From the NCBI GenBank assembly GCA_041737175.1, contig JBGSSF010000024.1, positions 62,001 to 126,000 on the forward strand: a stretch of DNA of 64,000 nt. Reading direction: 5' to 3'. Below, piece by piece: positions 23,920-33,467 of the stretch. The notes beneath the pieces were generated by a model, which was given only the letters and a program-made list of their open reading frames with translations, was not told the origin of the DNA and did no database searches. The position numbers and the translations under genes are program-made. The DNA comes from UBA5072 sp041737175 (GTDB taxonomy: Bacteria > Bacteroidota > Bacteroidia > Bacteroidales > UBA10428). Each line of letters opens with the position of its first letter. Within the stretch, counting starts at the first letter, position 1.

Positions 23920-24414
23920 ATGGATCTGCTCATTCCCGAATTTGGAACGATCATTTGGACGTTGATCGTGTTTTCCATTGTGGTGTTAATCCTGGGCAAA
24001 TATGCCTGGAAACCCATGTTGAAAGCCCTGAAACAGCGTGATCTTACCATTGCCGAATCTTTACAGGCGGCAGAAAAAGCAAAAAGAGAAGTGGGCCAGC
24101 TGCAGTTGGAAAGTGAAAAACTGATGGCACAGGCAAAGGTCGAACGTGATAAAATGCTTCAGGAAGCCCGCGAGCTTAAGGAATCGCTGATGCATGATTC
24201 CCGTGAACAGGCCAAAAAGGAAGGGCTTAAAATGATTGAAGATGCCCGGCAGGCCATCAAGACCGAACGCGCTGCGGCCATCCAGGATATTAAAAACCAG
24301 GTTTCCGAACTTTCCGTTGCCATTTCGGAAAAAATACTGCTGCATGAATTGTCGGATCCGGCCAAACAAAAGGAGCTTATTGAGAAATCCCTGGTGGATG
24401 TAAAATTCAGTTGA
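23920..24414 (+). CDS. atpF: ATP synthase F0 subunit b
   Basis: 164 residues: one N-terminal membrane helix (about 8-26) then a long charged coiled coil, the peripheral stalk that connects subunit a to delta and the F1 head. Only one b gene is present in the cluster, so the stalk should be a homodimer. Confidence 0.95.
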   Translation: MDLLIPEFGTIIWTLIVFSIVVLILGKYAWKPMLKALKQRDLTIAESLQAAEKAKREVGQLQLESEKLMAQAKVERDKMLQEARELKESLMHDSREQAKKEGLKMIEDARQAIKTERAAAIQDIKNQVSELSVAISEKILLHELSDPAKQKELIEKSLVDVKFS

Positions 24415-24435
24415 ACCCTGACTGTCAGTTAATCC

Positions 24436-24981
24436 ATGAACGAAAATAAAATATCCGTACGCTACGCCAAGGCGCTTTTTGCGCTGGCCAAAGAAACCGG
24501 TTCCTTCGATGCCCTGAAAAAGGACATTGAACTGCTTTACCAGTGCATCCAGGAGATACCTGAACTGCAGTACGTAATTCAGAGTCCGGTCATCAAATCC
24601 CGAGAGAAAACCATGCTTTTTGAGGAAATGTTCCGGACCTCCTTTCATCCGGATACCCTTACCTTCATCAGACTGGTTCTTGAACGGCACCGGGAGGAAT
24701 ACCTTGCCGGCATATCAAGGCACTTTCTGACGCTGATGAAGGCCGAACAGGGTGTGCAGGCAGCTGAAGTGGTTACAGCCATTTCCCTGGATGAAAATCT
24801 GCGGCAGTCGATTCTCAGGCTGATCGCCAAAAAATTCAACGCCCGGGTTGAGCTGAATGAGGTGGTGGATGAGAAGCTGATCGGCGGATTTATACTGCGT
24901 GTCGGGGATCAGCAGATTGATGCCAGTATCGCCAGCAAGCTGAAACACATTCAAAGTGAATTAATGATTTCACAATCCTGA
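24436..24981 (+). CDS. atpH: ATP synthase F1 subunit delta
   Basis: 181 residues. N-terminal helical domain (ISVRYAKALFALAKETGSFDAL, in part) binds the alpha N-terminus; the C-terminal VDEKLIGGFILRVGDQQIDASI motif is the family signature that contacts subunit b. Positioned between atpF and atpA as usual. Confidence 0.95.
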   Translation: MNENKISVRYAKALFALAKETGSFDALKKDIELLYQCIQEIPELQYVIQSPVIKSREKTMLFEEMFRTSFHPDTLTFIRLVLERHREEYLAGISRHFLTLMKAEQGVQAAEVVTAISLDENLRQSILRLIAKKFNARVELNEVVDEKLIGGFILRVGDQQIDASIASKLKHIQSELMISQS

Positions 24982-25005
24982 TAATATTCAATAAATACAG
25001 ATAAA

Positions 25006-26583
25006 ATGTCGGCGCTTAAACCATCAGAAGTATCAAAGGTTTTAAAACAACAATTGCAGGGAATTGATACAAGGGCCCAGCTTGATGAGATCGGAACAGT
25101 TTTGCAGGTGGGCGATGGCATTGCCAGGATCTATGGCATGTCCAATGTTTGTTCGAATGAACTGATCGAATTTGACAGCGGTGTTCGCGGAATCGTGCTT
25201 AACCTTGAGGAAGACAATGTCGGTGCTGTTCTGCTGGGAGCATCCGACATGATCAAAGAGGGAGATACGGTAAAACGTACCGGCAGGATCGCATCCATCC
25301 ATGTCACAGAAGGTATGCTCGGCCGTATCATCAATACCCTCGGCGAACCCGTCGACGGCAAGGGACCCATTGTAGGGAAAACCTATGAAATGCCATTCGA
25401 ACGCAAAGCTCCCGGCGTTATCTACCGCCGCCCGGTTAATGAACCGCTGCAGACCGGTATCAAGGCCATCGATGCCATGATCCCCATCGGCAGAGGACAG
25501 CGTGAGCTCATCATTGGTGACCGCCAGACCGGCAAGTCTTCCATTGCCGTTGATACCATTATCAACCAGAAAGAGTTCTATGACAGGGGCGAACCTGTGT
25601 ATTGCATTTATGTAGCCATCGGACAAAAAGGTTCTACTGTGGCCAACCTGGCCAAGATTCTGGAAGCATACGGCGCCATGCCTTATACGGTGATTCTTAT
25701 GGCAACTGCTTCCGATCCGGCTGCATTGCAGTTTTATGCGCCTTTTGCAGGTTGCGCCATTGGTGAATACTTCAGGGACAGCGGCCGTTCAGCGCTGATC
25801 ATTTATGACGACCTTTCCAAACAGGCCGTTTCGTACCGCGAAGTATCCCTGCTTCTGCGCCGCCCTCCGGGACGTGAAGCTTATCCCGGTGATGTGTTCT
25901 ACCTGCATTCCCGCCTGCTGGAACGTGCTGCCAAAATTATCAACAACGATGACATTGCAGCCAAAATGAATGACCTGCCGGATACCATGAAACCCATCGT
26001 AAAAGGCGGCGGATCGCTGACTGCCCTGCCCATTATCGAAACCCAGGCCGGTGACGTTTCTGCCTATATACCGACCAACGTAATTTCGATTACCGACGGA
26101 CAGATATTTCTGGAGACCAACCTCTTCAACGCAGGGATCAGGCCCGCCATCAACGTGGGCATATCAGTCTCCCGCGTGGGTGGTGCAGCACAGATCAAAT
26201 CCATGAAACGTGTAGCCGGTACGCTGAAACTGGACCAGGCACAGTTCCGGGAACTGGAGGCATTCTCCAAATTCGGCTCTGACCTCGATGCCGCCACGCT
26301 GGCTGTTCTCGATAAGGGAATCAAGAACGTGGAGATCCTGAAACAGCCTTTGCACAGCCCCATGCCCGTTGAGAAACAGATCGCCGTTATCTTTTGCGGT
26401 ACCCGGGGTCTGCTGACTGACGTGCCGGTAGATAAAGTAAAGACTTTTGAGGAGGAATTCCTGAATCTTCTTGAAATCAAACATAAAGGTATCCTCAACT
26501 TGCTGAAGGAAGGCAAGCTGAACGAGGAAACCGAGAAACAGCTCACCGACATAGCCGCTGAGATCGTAGACCGGTTGAAGTAA
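25006..26583 (+). CDS. atpA: ATP synthase F1 subunit alpha
   Basis: 525 residues. Walker A region GDRQTGKSS begins near residue 172; the family signature PAINVGISVSRVGGAAQ is intact. It alternates with beta subunits in the hexamer and binds non-catalytic nucleotide. Followed by atpG after 35 nt. Confidence 0.98.
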   Translation: MSALKPSEVSKVLKQQLQGIDTRAQLDEIGTVLQVGDGIARIYGMSNVCSNELIEFDSGVRGIVLNLEEDNVGAVLLGASDMIKEGDTVKRTGRIASIHVTEGMLGRIINTLGEPVDGKGPIVGKTYEMPFERKAPGVIYRRPVNEPLQTGIKAIDAMIPIGRGQRELIIGDRQTGKSSIAVDTIINQKEFYDRGEPVYCIYVAIGQKGSTVANLAKILEAYGAMPYTVILMATASDPAALQFYAPFAGCAIGEYFRDSGRSALIIYDDLSKQAVSYREVSLLLRRPPGREAYPGDVFYLHSRLLERAAKIINNDDIAAKMNDLPDTMKPIVKGGGSLTALPIIETQAGDVSAYIPTNVISITDGQIFLETNLFNAGIRPAINVGISVSRVGGAAQIKSMKRVAGTLKLDQAQFRELEAFSKFGSDLDAATLAVLDKGIKNVEILKQPLHSPMPVEKQIAVIFCGTRGLLTDVPVDKVKTFEEEFLNLLEIKHKGILNLLKEGKLNEETEKQLTDIAAEIVDRLK

Positions 26584-26618
26584 TTGGTTTTTGGATGTTG
26601 TATTTTGTGTAATGCTAT

Positions 26619-27503
26619 ATGGCTAACCTGAAAGAAATACGGATTCGGCTGAATTCGGTGAAATCGACCCGGCAGATCACCAGTGCCATGAAGATGGTAT
26701 CTGCCGCCAAGCTTCGTAGAGCCCAGGATTCGATTCTCCAGCTCCGGCCGTTTTATATCAAGCTGCACGACATGGTGAAGCGTGTCAACTCCGGCATGGA
26801 TGAAAACCATGAAAATGTTTTCAGCCGTTCAACCGATGCCGGGCGGGTGCTGCTCGTCGTTATTACTTCCAACCGCGGCCTTTGCGGAGCATTTAATTCG
26901 AACATCGTAAAGCGTGCCATTCAATCTATCCACGATCGTTATTCCGAAGCTTACAGGGCCGGCAAACTGGATATCATAGCCATTGGCAAGAAAGGTGCTG
27001 ATCAGCTCAGATCCAAGAATTACAAAATTATCGCCACCTATCACCAGCTGTTTGATAAATTGAACTATGAACAGACGGTTCAGCTGGCCAATACACTGAT
27101 GAACGATTTTAAAGCACAGAAGTACGGTATCATTAAGCTGATCTATAATCAGTTCCGCAATGCTGCCGTACAGGAGGTTTCCGAGGAGTTTTTCCTGCCA
27201 GTGCTGTCCACCTATGAAAAGGAAGACAAGTATGAATCCCACATGGAATATATTTATGAACCTTCAGATACTGCCATTCTCGACGAAATGGTACCTTATA
27301 CCCTGAGGGTGCAATTATTCAGGGCTTTGCTTGAATCGAATGCCTCAGAACATGGCGCTCGCATGACTGCCATGCATAAGGCCACCGACAACGCCACCGA
27401 ACTCATCAAAGAACTTGAACTCCATTACAACAAGGCCCGCCAGGCTGCAATCACAGGAGAAATTCTGGAGATTGTAGGGGGAGCGGAGGCGTTGAAAGAG
27501 TAA
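26619..27503 (+). CDS. atpG: ATP synthase F1 subunit gamma
   Basis: 294 residues. The N-terminal helix (KEIRIRLNSVKSTRQITSAM, in part) and the C-terminal helix (ASEHGARMTAMHKATDNA) are the coiled-coil rotor shaft; both are intact. Ends the atpZ-to-atpG operon; palindromes at 27511-27571 follow directly and may help end the transcript. Confidence 0.97.
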   Translation: MANLKEIRIRLNSVKSTRQITSAMKMVSAAKLRRAQDSILQLRPFYIKLHDMVKRVNSGMDENHENVFSRSTDAGRVLLVVITSNRGLCGAFNSNIVKRAIQSIHDRYSEAYRAGKLDIIAIGKKGADQLRSKNYKIIATYHQLFDKLNYEQTVQLANTLMNDFKAQKYGIIKLIYNQFRNAAVQEVSEEFFLPVLSTYEKEDKYESHMEYIYEPSDTAILDEMVPYTLRVQLFRALLESNASEHGARMTAMHKATDNATELIKELELHYNKARQAAITGEILEIVGGAEALKE

Positions 27504-27510
27504 CGTTATT

Positions 27511-27576
27511 GTAGGGACATGCCATGGCATGTCCCTACGTGGTTTATCATATAGACATGCCATGGCATGTCCCTAC
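27511..27576. repeat. Two palindromes of the GTAGGGACATGCC family
   Basis: 27511-27538 is a perfect 28-bp palindrome (half-site GTAGGGACATGCCA); 27554-27571 repeats its inner 18 bp and continues with CCTAC. They occupy the gap between atpG and the GT39-type gene and are the origin of a spurious N-terminal extension of the latter. Confidence 0.95.
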
Positions 27577-27580
27577 GCAT

Positions 27581-29017
27581 ATGAAAAAACAACACCTCCA
27601 GATTCTACCCTTTTTCGCTTTCTTCATCCTTCTTTTTACCCTCACCTCCACCCTTCCCTTTTTCTGGGATAAAGATATTCTTTACTCCAAAATAGCGCAT
27701 TGGCTGCCCGGCAATCATTTCAGCCTGGTATTGCCCAATGAGCTGGATGCAGGCTATCCTCCGGCCCTGGGTTACCTGCTGGCACTTGCCTGGGAAATGA
27801 CCGGCAAAAGCCTTTTTACGGTGCATCTACTGATGCTTCCCTTTACCCTGGGCATCCTGTGGCAAACCCGCAACCTGCTCAACCATTTCATGGGAGGTCG
27901 CTTTCTTGTTCCTGCCATGATCCTCCTTTTTGCAGATACCGTGTTTTTATCACAGACCGTTGTTTTCTCAACTGACCTGGTCATGCTGTTCTTCATGATA
28001 CTGGCCCTTAATTCCATCCTGCGGAAAAAACGTTATTTACTGGCCTTGGCGGTAACCGGACTTCTGTTTTCCCACATGCGGGGCATTATGGTTGTCGCCA
28101 CCCTTTGTGTGCTCGATGTGTACCGGGCAACTGACCGGAAAAACTTCCCTGCCCTTTTTCGGCTTTCCCTTCCCTACATTCCCGCACTGGCAATGTTCAG
28201 CGCCTGGATGATCCATCATTATTTTCAAACCGGTTGGGTGCTTTACCATCCTGCATCGCCCTGGGCAGGGTGCTATGAGCGTGTCAGCGCAGCCGGAATG
28301 CTCCGCAATGCAGCCATTGTTCTCTGGCGTATGGCCGATTACGGCAGGCTCTTTGTATGGATCATTCCGGTATTGGCTTTCTTCTCCATAAACCGGAAAA
28401 AACTGCTGGCTGACCCTAACATCCGACTGCTCTTGCTGCTGCTGACTACAACTTTTCTTCTCACTGTCCCCACCATGGTGACCCATAAAATACTGAACGG
28501 GCACCGATACCTGATCCCTTTCTTTTTCCTGCTGACTGTGCTGGCATCTTACCTTCTTTTTATCAATCCGGGTTTCCGGCGTGCACGCAAAATACTGTTT
28601 GCCTTGGTTCTTGCCGGACTTGTCAGCGGAAGTTTCTGGGTATATCCCGAAAAAACTGCCAATGGCTGGGATGCCACCCTGGCTCACCTGCCGTACCATC
28701 AACTCCGGCACAGGATGATCCGCTACATCGATCAGCAAAAAATTCCTTTTGAGAACGTTGGCTCTGAAACCCCCAATCTTGCACCTTTGCGTTACACCGA
28801 TCTGATAGATGACGACCGATCATTCCCCCGCGCTGATCTGCAGCAACAACCTTATATTTTCTATTCGAATATTTTCAACATGTTTACCGACGATGAAATC
28901 GACGAGTTGCATGAAAAATGGATAGTGGAAAAGGAGTATGAGTGTCTGCAGGTGGTTGTCAGATTGTACCGGAAAGAAAAAGAAAGCAGCACTAGCAGTA
29001 GCAACGGCAGGCCCTAA
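27581..29017 (+). CDS. GT39/PMT-like multi-span membrane glycosyltransferase
   Basis: 478 residues from ATG 27581; an upstream start would translate the palindromic repeat. About ten transmembrane helices. The first periplasmic loop FFWDKDILYSKIAHW carries the acidic pair usual in GT-C enzymes that use polyprenyl-phosphate sugars; SHMRGIM and HKILNGHRYLIPFFF resemble ArnT/PMT proteins. It likely glycosylates lipid A, a glycan or a protein on the periplasmic side; acceptor unknown. The C-terminus (SSTSSSNGRP) is encoded by an AGC/AGT tract. Its stop overlaps the convergent gene's stop by 3 nt. Confidence 0.75.
   Translation: MKKQHLQILPFFAFFILLFTLTSTLPFFWDKDILYSKIAHWLPGNHFSLVLPNELDAGYPPALGYLLALAWEMTGKSLFTVHLLMLPFTLGILWQTRNLLNHFMGGRFLVPAMILLFADTVFLSQTVVFSTDLVMLFFMILALNSILRKKRYLLALAVTGLLFSHMRGIMVVATLCVLDVYRATDRKNFPALFRLSLPYIPALAMFSAWMIHHYFQTGWVLYHPASPWAGCYERVSAAGMLRNAAIVLWRMADYGRLFVWIIPVLAFFSINRKKLLADPNIRLLLLLLTTTFLLTVPTMVTHKILNGHRYLIPFFFLLTVLASYLLFINPGFRRARKILFALVLAGLVSGSFWVYPEKTANGWDATLAHLPYHQLRHRMIRYIDQQKIPFENVGSETPNLAPLRYTDLIDDDRSFPRADLQQQPYIFYSNIFNMFTDDEIDELHEKWIVEKEYECLQVVVRLYRKEKESSTSSSNGRP
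28985..29011 (+). repeat. AGC/AGT triplet tract at the 3' end of the GT39-type gene
   Basis: AGCAGCACTAGCAGTAGC-like sequence encodes the last Ser-rich residues. It is one of five tracts in this window that lie in sense orientation at gene 3' ends (others 532-548, 14374-14402, 30254-30286, 44191-44218). Confidence 0.85.
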
Positions 29018-30198
29018 AAATTATACTTGATCCTGCCAAATCCCAGTGTAAAATGCTGTCTTTCGCCTCCGCCGGAATCGCTGGAAAACTTCCCGCTGAA
29101 ATACTGCAGAAAAATCGAAAGATCAAGATTATTCATCAGAGACCATGTCAGCGCCGGTCCGAGATAATACCCATCTACACCAGGGAACCAGATGGCCGCC
29201 AGTGATCCGCTCATCAGCGGAGAGAAGGGATAACTTACCTGGGCAAACAGGTTGTATTCGGTGAATGAAAGGTCCTTGACGGATAAAGGCCGTGCGTAAT
29301 ACTCCGTAAATTTTTCTTTTTCCACTCCCCGGGGCAACTGGTTATAAAATGCTTCGACCTGGATCATCAGGGAATTGCTGAATGTGTAATCCAATGCCAG
29401 GGAAAGGAAAAACAATCCCGTTGTATCCGCCATGCCATCCAGCGGATGCAGGTAGCTCATTTCGCCCTTAAATCCGATTTGCCGCAATCCACCCGCCCAA
29501 CCCAATCCAACCGCAAGATCCTCTCCGGCAAGATCACCTGCAAGCAACTGCAGGTCATACCCCCTGAAATTCGTCTTAAACATGCCTGCAACCGTGTACC
29601 GGTGAGCGCTGTCGGCTTTCACTACTGCTTCCAGTGCGGACAGTGAACCTGTGTAATACTGTATCCTGAAAGCATCGCTGCCCGGCCGTTCCAAATAATC
29701 AACGTCAAAGAATGAATAATTGTTGAACCAGTCGTTGGGATTCCATACATACGTCTGCCCCCAGTTGATCCTCTGTCTTCCTGCTGTGATTTCAAGCCTG
29801 TCCCTGGAATATTTCATCCAGAACCTGTCGATGGCCGTATTAAAAACACAGGAATTGCACGTTACCGGGTTCCACGACAGGTCAACCACACCCATATCTT
29901 TGGCGAGGGAGCTTGCATAGGTGTCTGCATCATCCTGTCTTAACCTTTCACCCGCTATGAACCGGTTTCTGACCTGAAGGGAAAATGAGAAGGTATTCGA
30001 GGGATAGTAGTTCAGATTGATCCGGTTGTGCAGCAAACTTTCCCAGAATAAGCCCTCCCCTGGAATATTCAGATCCATGGCTGACTCCATGAAAGAAACA
30101 TAACCATCCAGGGTGAGCCTGCCGGCGGTGGAATCCTGGCCATGGGTAAACAGTGGCAGGAACCATAACATAAACACTATGGTGACAAATTTTTTCAT
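29014..30198 (-). CDS. Outer-membrane beta-barrel protein of the LolA/ABC operon
   Basis: 394 residues from the ATG at 30198, which opens the signal peptide MKKFVTIVFMLWFLPLFTHG; a longer start would read a Ser-coding repeat. The mature part is porin-like, with strand pairs, aromatic girdles and a terminal Phe. ITAGRQRINWGQTYVWNPNDWF is a motif shared with DUF1302-like or capsule-assembly-like barrels. It is the last gene in line with an ABC transporter and a LolA-like carrier, so it may be the outer-membrane end of that pathway. Specific function unknown. Confidence 0.75.
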   Translation of the reverse strand: MKKFVTIVFMLWFLPLFTHGQDSTAGRLTLDGYVSFMESAMDLNIPGEGLFWESLLHNRINLNYYPSNTFSFSLQVRNRFIAGERLRQDDADTYASSLAKDMGVVDLSWNPVTCNSCVFNTAIDRFWMKYSRDRLEITAGRQRINWGQTYVWNPNDWFNNYSFFDVDYLERPGSDAFRIQYYTGSLSALEAVVKADSAHRYTVAGMFKTNFRGYDLQLLAGDLAGEDLAVGLGWAGGLRQIGFKGEMSYLHPLDGMADTTGLFFLSLALDYTFSNSLMIQVEAFYNQLPRGVEKEKFTEYYARPLSVKDLSFTEYNLFAQVSYPFSPLMSGSLAAIWFPGVDGYYLGPALTWSLMNNLDLSIFLQYFSGKFSSDSGGGERQHFTLGFGRIKYNF

Positions 30199-30253
30199 TA
30201 AACACAGAACAGGGCAGCCACAAGGGGCTGCCCCTTCATGACATATCAATATC

Positions 30254-30286
30254 CTGCTGCTACTGCTACTGCTACTGCCACTGCTA
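30254..30286 (-). repeat. AGC/AGT tract at the 3' end of the ABC ATPase gene
   Basis: On the sense (minus) strand the ATPase stop TAG is the first triplet of a run TAGCAGTGGCAGTAGCAGTAG continuing to 30254. It separates the ATPase from the beta-barrel gene. Confidence 0.9.
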
Positions 30287-30982
30287 CTCTTCTTCATGTT
30301 CCTGCATCACATCCGACATGATCTTCCCGTCTTCCAGGGTTATCACCCGGTGAGCCTTTCTCACCACCCTGGCATCGTGCGTGGAAAAGATGAAGGTCAT
30401 TTTTTCCTCATGGTTGAGGGCTTCCATGATATCCAAAAGGTTCTGGGTGGAAACCGAATCGAGGTTGGCGGTAGGTTCATCAGCCAGTATAAACCGAGGT
30501 TTCGAGGCCAGGGCACGGGCAACGGCAACTCTTTGCTGTTGTCCGCCTGAAAGTTTCGCCGGCCGGCTGTTGATCCTGTCGATCAGTCCCACCGCCTCGA
30601 GCAGCTCAACAGATCGCCTGCGTCGTTCTGCCCTGGGCCTGCCCTGCAGTTCCATGATGAACTCAATATTCTCCCGGGCCGTGAGCACAGGGATCAGATT
30701 ATAGGCCTGAAAAACAAACCCGATGTTGTTCAGCCGGAAATCGATGAGTTTGTTGTCGCTCATGTCATGGATGCAGGTATTGCTGATGTTTATCTCTCCG
30801 CCGGTAGGTTTATCGAGACCTCCCATCAGGTTCAGGAGTGTAGTTTTGCCGGAACCCGACGGGCCGACAATGGCGGTGAATTCGCCTTCCTCAATGGTGA
30901 GGTCGACACCGTTGATGGCTTTTACCTTAACCTCGGCATCGGCGTATTCCTTGATGAGATTCTTGATTTCAATGACTTTCAT
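30284..30982 (-). CDS. ABC transporter ATPase, LolD/MacB-like
   Basis: 232 residues. Walker A GPSGSGKTT, Q-loop in NIGFVFQAYNLIPVLTARENI (in part), signature LSGGQQQR, Walker B RFILADEPTANLD and H-loop STHD are all intact. The sequence is closest to the LolD/FtsE/MacB class that drives FtsX-type permeases by mechanotransmission. It lies 18 nt downstream of the second permease. Confidence 0.93.
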   Translation of the reverse strand: MKVIEIKNLIKEYADAEVKVKAINGVDLTIEEGEFTAIVGPSGSGKTTLLNLMGGLDKPTGGEINISNTCIHDMSDNKLIDFRLNNIGFVFQAYNLIPVLTARENIEFIMELQGRPRAERRRRSVELLEAVGLIDRINSRPAKLSGGQQQRVAVARALASKPRFILADEPTANLDSVSTQNLLDIMEALNHEEKMTFIFSTHDARVVRKAHRVITLEDGKIMSDVMQEHEEE

Positions 30983-31000
30983 AACTCCGTTGTTTACAAT

Positions 31001-32233
31001 TTACACATCCATGTGCAAAGCTTCGGCAGGTTTTAGCTGAATGGCTTTCCATGCCGGATACAGTGCCGCCAGGATACCTGTCATCAGCACCATCAGGGCG
31101 ACTTTCAGATCAATATCGAGGTCAGGTAAAGGGTATACCCAGGTTTCATAGCCCAGTTTGCCGTATGCTTCGGCAAACATGGAGAGGTTGATCCCCTTGT
31201 GATAGAAAAGAAGCGTCACAAAATACCCTGCCAGCATTCCGATGATACCTCCGGAAACAGACAGCAAAACGGTCTCCAGCAGGATCATCAGAAATACACG
31301 CAATTTATTCATGCCCACTGCCATGAGCATACCCAGTTCCTTGACACGTTCCAGAATAGCCATCAGCATGGTGTTAATGATCCCGAATATCAGGGCCAGC
31401 AGTACAACACCTATAAAGATATACATGGAAATATCCATGGTTTCTTCTACCATACTTACCTCGGGCATAATTTCCCTCCAGGTTTTGATATCCAGTCCGG
31501 TGTTTTGCTTTTTGATCATCCCTGCAACAGGATCGAGTTCGTCATTCTCCTCCAGCAACACGCCCACTTCATGGCCGGAAAGGCTGTCGAGGCCGATAAG
31601 ACCGGCAATATCAGCGTATTTCACGAATACATTCATTTCATCATAGGTTGTGTTGGAAGTACTGTAAATACCCTCCACCCTGAACAAGCCCGATGTTAAT
31701 GTGCCATCCATAGACTGAAGCGTAAGCACAACTTTGGCGCGCAGGCCAACGGCCAGTTTTTCGGCCAGTTCCGAACCTATGACGATGGGATTTCTTTTGT
31801 TGCCCTCAAAATAAGTTCCCTCATTTATCTTGCTGTATATATTGGTTACCTGTTTTTCCCTTTCAGGATCAATACCGATAATCAGAACACCTGAGCCCGT
31901 TTCGGTCGACGTGGCCATGGCGTTCACCAGAATACGCTTTGTGACGGCCTTTACTCCATGTATGGTGTCGATACCTGAAACCAGGGTGTTGATCGGGCTG
32001 ATCACTCTTTTCTGATCGGGATTAACCAGGTAATCAGAATGGTGAACCTGGATGTGGGAAGCCTCCGTAAGAATAACCGTCCGAATGCGCTGGTCCACCA
32101 TACCCCTGTAAAATGCCCACGTAAAGACACTGGCAAAAATCCCGATGGCGATGGCCATCATAATGACAGCGCTTCTCAATTTATTGCGCCAGATGTTTCT
32201 CCAGGCTACTGACCAGATCATTAGGTTTAGCAT
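31001..32233 (-). CDS. FtsX-type ABC permease, second of pair
   Basis: 410 residues: N-terminal membrane helix (about 20-40), a large periplasmic MacB_PCD-like domain (about 45-260), then three helices with the FtsX signature LERVKELGMLMAVGMNKLRVF (in part). TAATG coupling with the preceding permease gene (one shared base). It resembles LolC/LolE and is presumed to form a heterodimer with its neighbour. Confidence 0.9.
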   Translation of the reverse strand: MLNLMIWSVAWRNIWRNKLRSAVIMMAIAIGIFASVFTWAFYRGMVDQRIRTVILTEASHIQVHHSDYLVNPDQKRVISPINTLVSGIDTIHGVKAVTKRILVNAMATSTETGSGVLIIGIDPEREKQVTNIYSKINEGTYFEGNKRNPIVIGSELAEKLAVGLRAKVVLTLQSMDGTLTSGLFRVEGIYSTSNTTYDEMNVFVKYADIAGLIGLDSLSGHEVGVLLEENDELDPVAGMIKKQNTGLDIKTWREIMPEVSMVEETMDISMYIFIGVVLLALIFGIINTMLMAILERVKELGMLMAVGMNKLRVFLMILLETVLLSVSGGIIGMLAGYFVTLLFYHKGINLSMFAEAYGKLGYETWVYPLPDLDIDLKVALMVLMTGILAALYPAWKAIQLKPAEALHMDV

Positions 32234-33456
32234 TAATGACCCCGCAGGGCGTTGACAATTTTTAAATTCCGGATGGTTAATATTGGATAAAGGGCAATGA
32301 TCAGGGTCAGAATAAACACCGTGATCGCCTGATTGACAAATACCTTGGGTATTGTACTGAAATAAAAAAACGCTTCAATGCCAAATGATTCGTAAACTTT
32401 CGCTGATTCACCGGGCAGGGAAACCGGATGGCTTACCAGGGTTGATACAATGGGCAGACTGAGGGCTACGCCAATTAAAACACCGATCAGCCCAATGTAA
32501 AGTGATTCCAGGGCCAGTATGCGTTGCAGCCGGTATTTCTGCATGCCGATGGCGATCATGACACCCATTTCTTTTCTGCGTTCGGCCATCATCATGATGA
32601 TGGTGCCCAGAATTCCGAAACCCACTACAACGTAAAGGATACCCTTCATGATAACCGCCCCTGCCCTGTCTCCCGTAATCATATTCACAAGATCAGGCTG
32701 CAGCTCATCCCAGGTTTTTATACTGTAAGCCGGTTCTAATTTTTGATCCAGCGCTTTCACAGCCAAGGCAACCTGTTGGTAATCTTTCACCATCAGGACA
32801 AGGGACGTTGATCTGCCCGGAGCCCCAAAGAAATCCCTGGCGTGGCCAAGATCAATGTAGGCTCCAAAATTGTTAAGCTGCGGGGATGAAAATTTCAGTA
32901 TGCCGCGAAGTGGCATCAGGGCAGAAGCACTGGTGCCATGATAACCCTGACTGAGGAGAATGAGTGTATCGCCCACTGTTACACCCAGGTTCCTGGCCAG
33001 GTTAACAGCCAGGATTATCCCGCTGTCGCCGGGGGAAAGGTAATTGCCCTGGTGAATCCACCTGGACAGACCGGTAAGACTGTCTTCCTTCGCCGGATCA
33101 ATTCCGATAAGCGCACATCCCCGTGTGTTCTCCCCGGATGACACCAGGGTGAATGATTCAAGCCGGGGTGTGGCAAAGGTAATTTCAGGAGTCGACAGTA
33201 TAGCCTGCTCAAGCAGGGAATCGGACTCAAAGGTGTCGTTGATGGATTTGGATTCCCAGTAGCCGGGAAGATGGATCTGTATGTATCCCGAATAGAATTT
33301 GACGATGTTGTCGATCATGCGTGCATAGGTGCCCTCCTGCATCGAACTGGAAAAGGTGGATAACACCACGGCAAGAACTACAGCCGATATGGTGATGATG
33401 GTACGCTTGCGGTTGCGCCATAAATTTCTCCAGGCTATTTGCAGATCCTTCCACAT
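32233..33456 (-). CDS. FtsX-type ABC permease, first of pair
   Basis: 407 residues with the same layout as the next gene: helix about 15-35, periplasmic domain, and three C-terminal helices with RRKEMGVMIAIGMQKYRLQR. The periplasmic domains of the two permeases differ clearly, as LolC and LolE do, which suggests that only one contacts the carrier. Confidence 0.9.
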   Translation of the reverse strand: MWKDLQIAWRNLWRNRKRTIITISAVVLAVVLSTFSSSMQEGTYARMIDNIVKFYSGYIQIHLPGYWESKSINDTFESDSLLEQAILSTPEITFATPRLESFTLVSSGENTRGCALIGIDPAKEDSLTGLSRWIHQGNYLSPGDSGIILAVNLARNLGVTVGDTLILLSQGYHGTSASALMPLRGILKFSSPQLNNFGAYIDLGHARDFFGAPGRSTSLVLMVKDYQQVALAVKALDQKLEPAYSIKTWDELQPDLVNMITGDRAGAVIMKGILYVVVGFGILGTIIMMMAERRKEMGVMIAIGMQKYRLQRILALESLYIGLIGVLIGVALSLPIVSTLVSHPVSLPGESAKVYESFGIEAFFYFSTIPKVFVNQAITVFILTLIIALYPILTIRNLKIVNALRGH

Positions 33457-33467
33457 AATGAAACCCT

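Noticed and set aside
26064..26810. Long open frame opposite atpA/atpG
   Set aside because: Antisense shadow of atpA, whose protein is complete and conserved.
27524..27580. N-terminal extension of the GT39-type protein
   Set aside because: It translates the palindromic repeats; the membrane protein starts naturally at 27581.
28037..28738. Long open frame opposite the GT39-type gene
   Set aside because: Low-complexity, Gln/His-rich antisense shadow without a start signal.
30199..30297. Ser-rich N-terminal extension of the beta-barrel protein
   Set aside because: It reads the AGC/AGT tract; the signal peptide begins at 30198.
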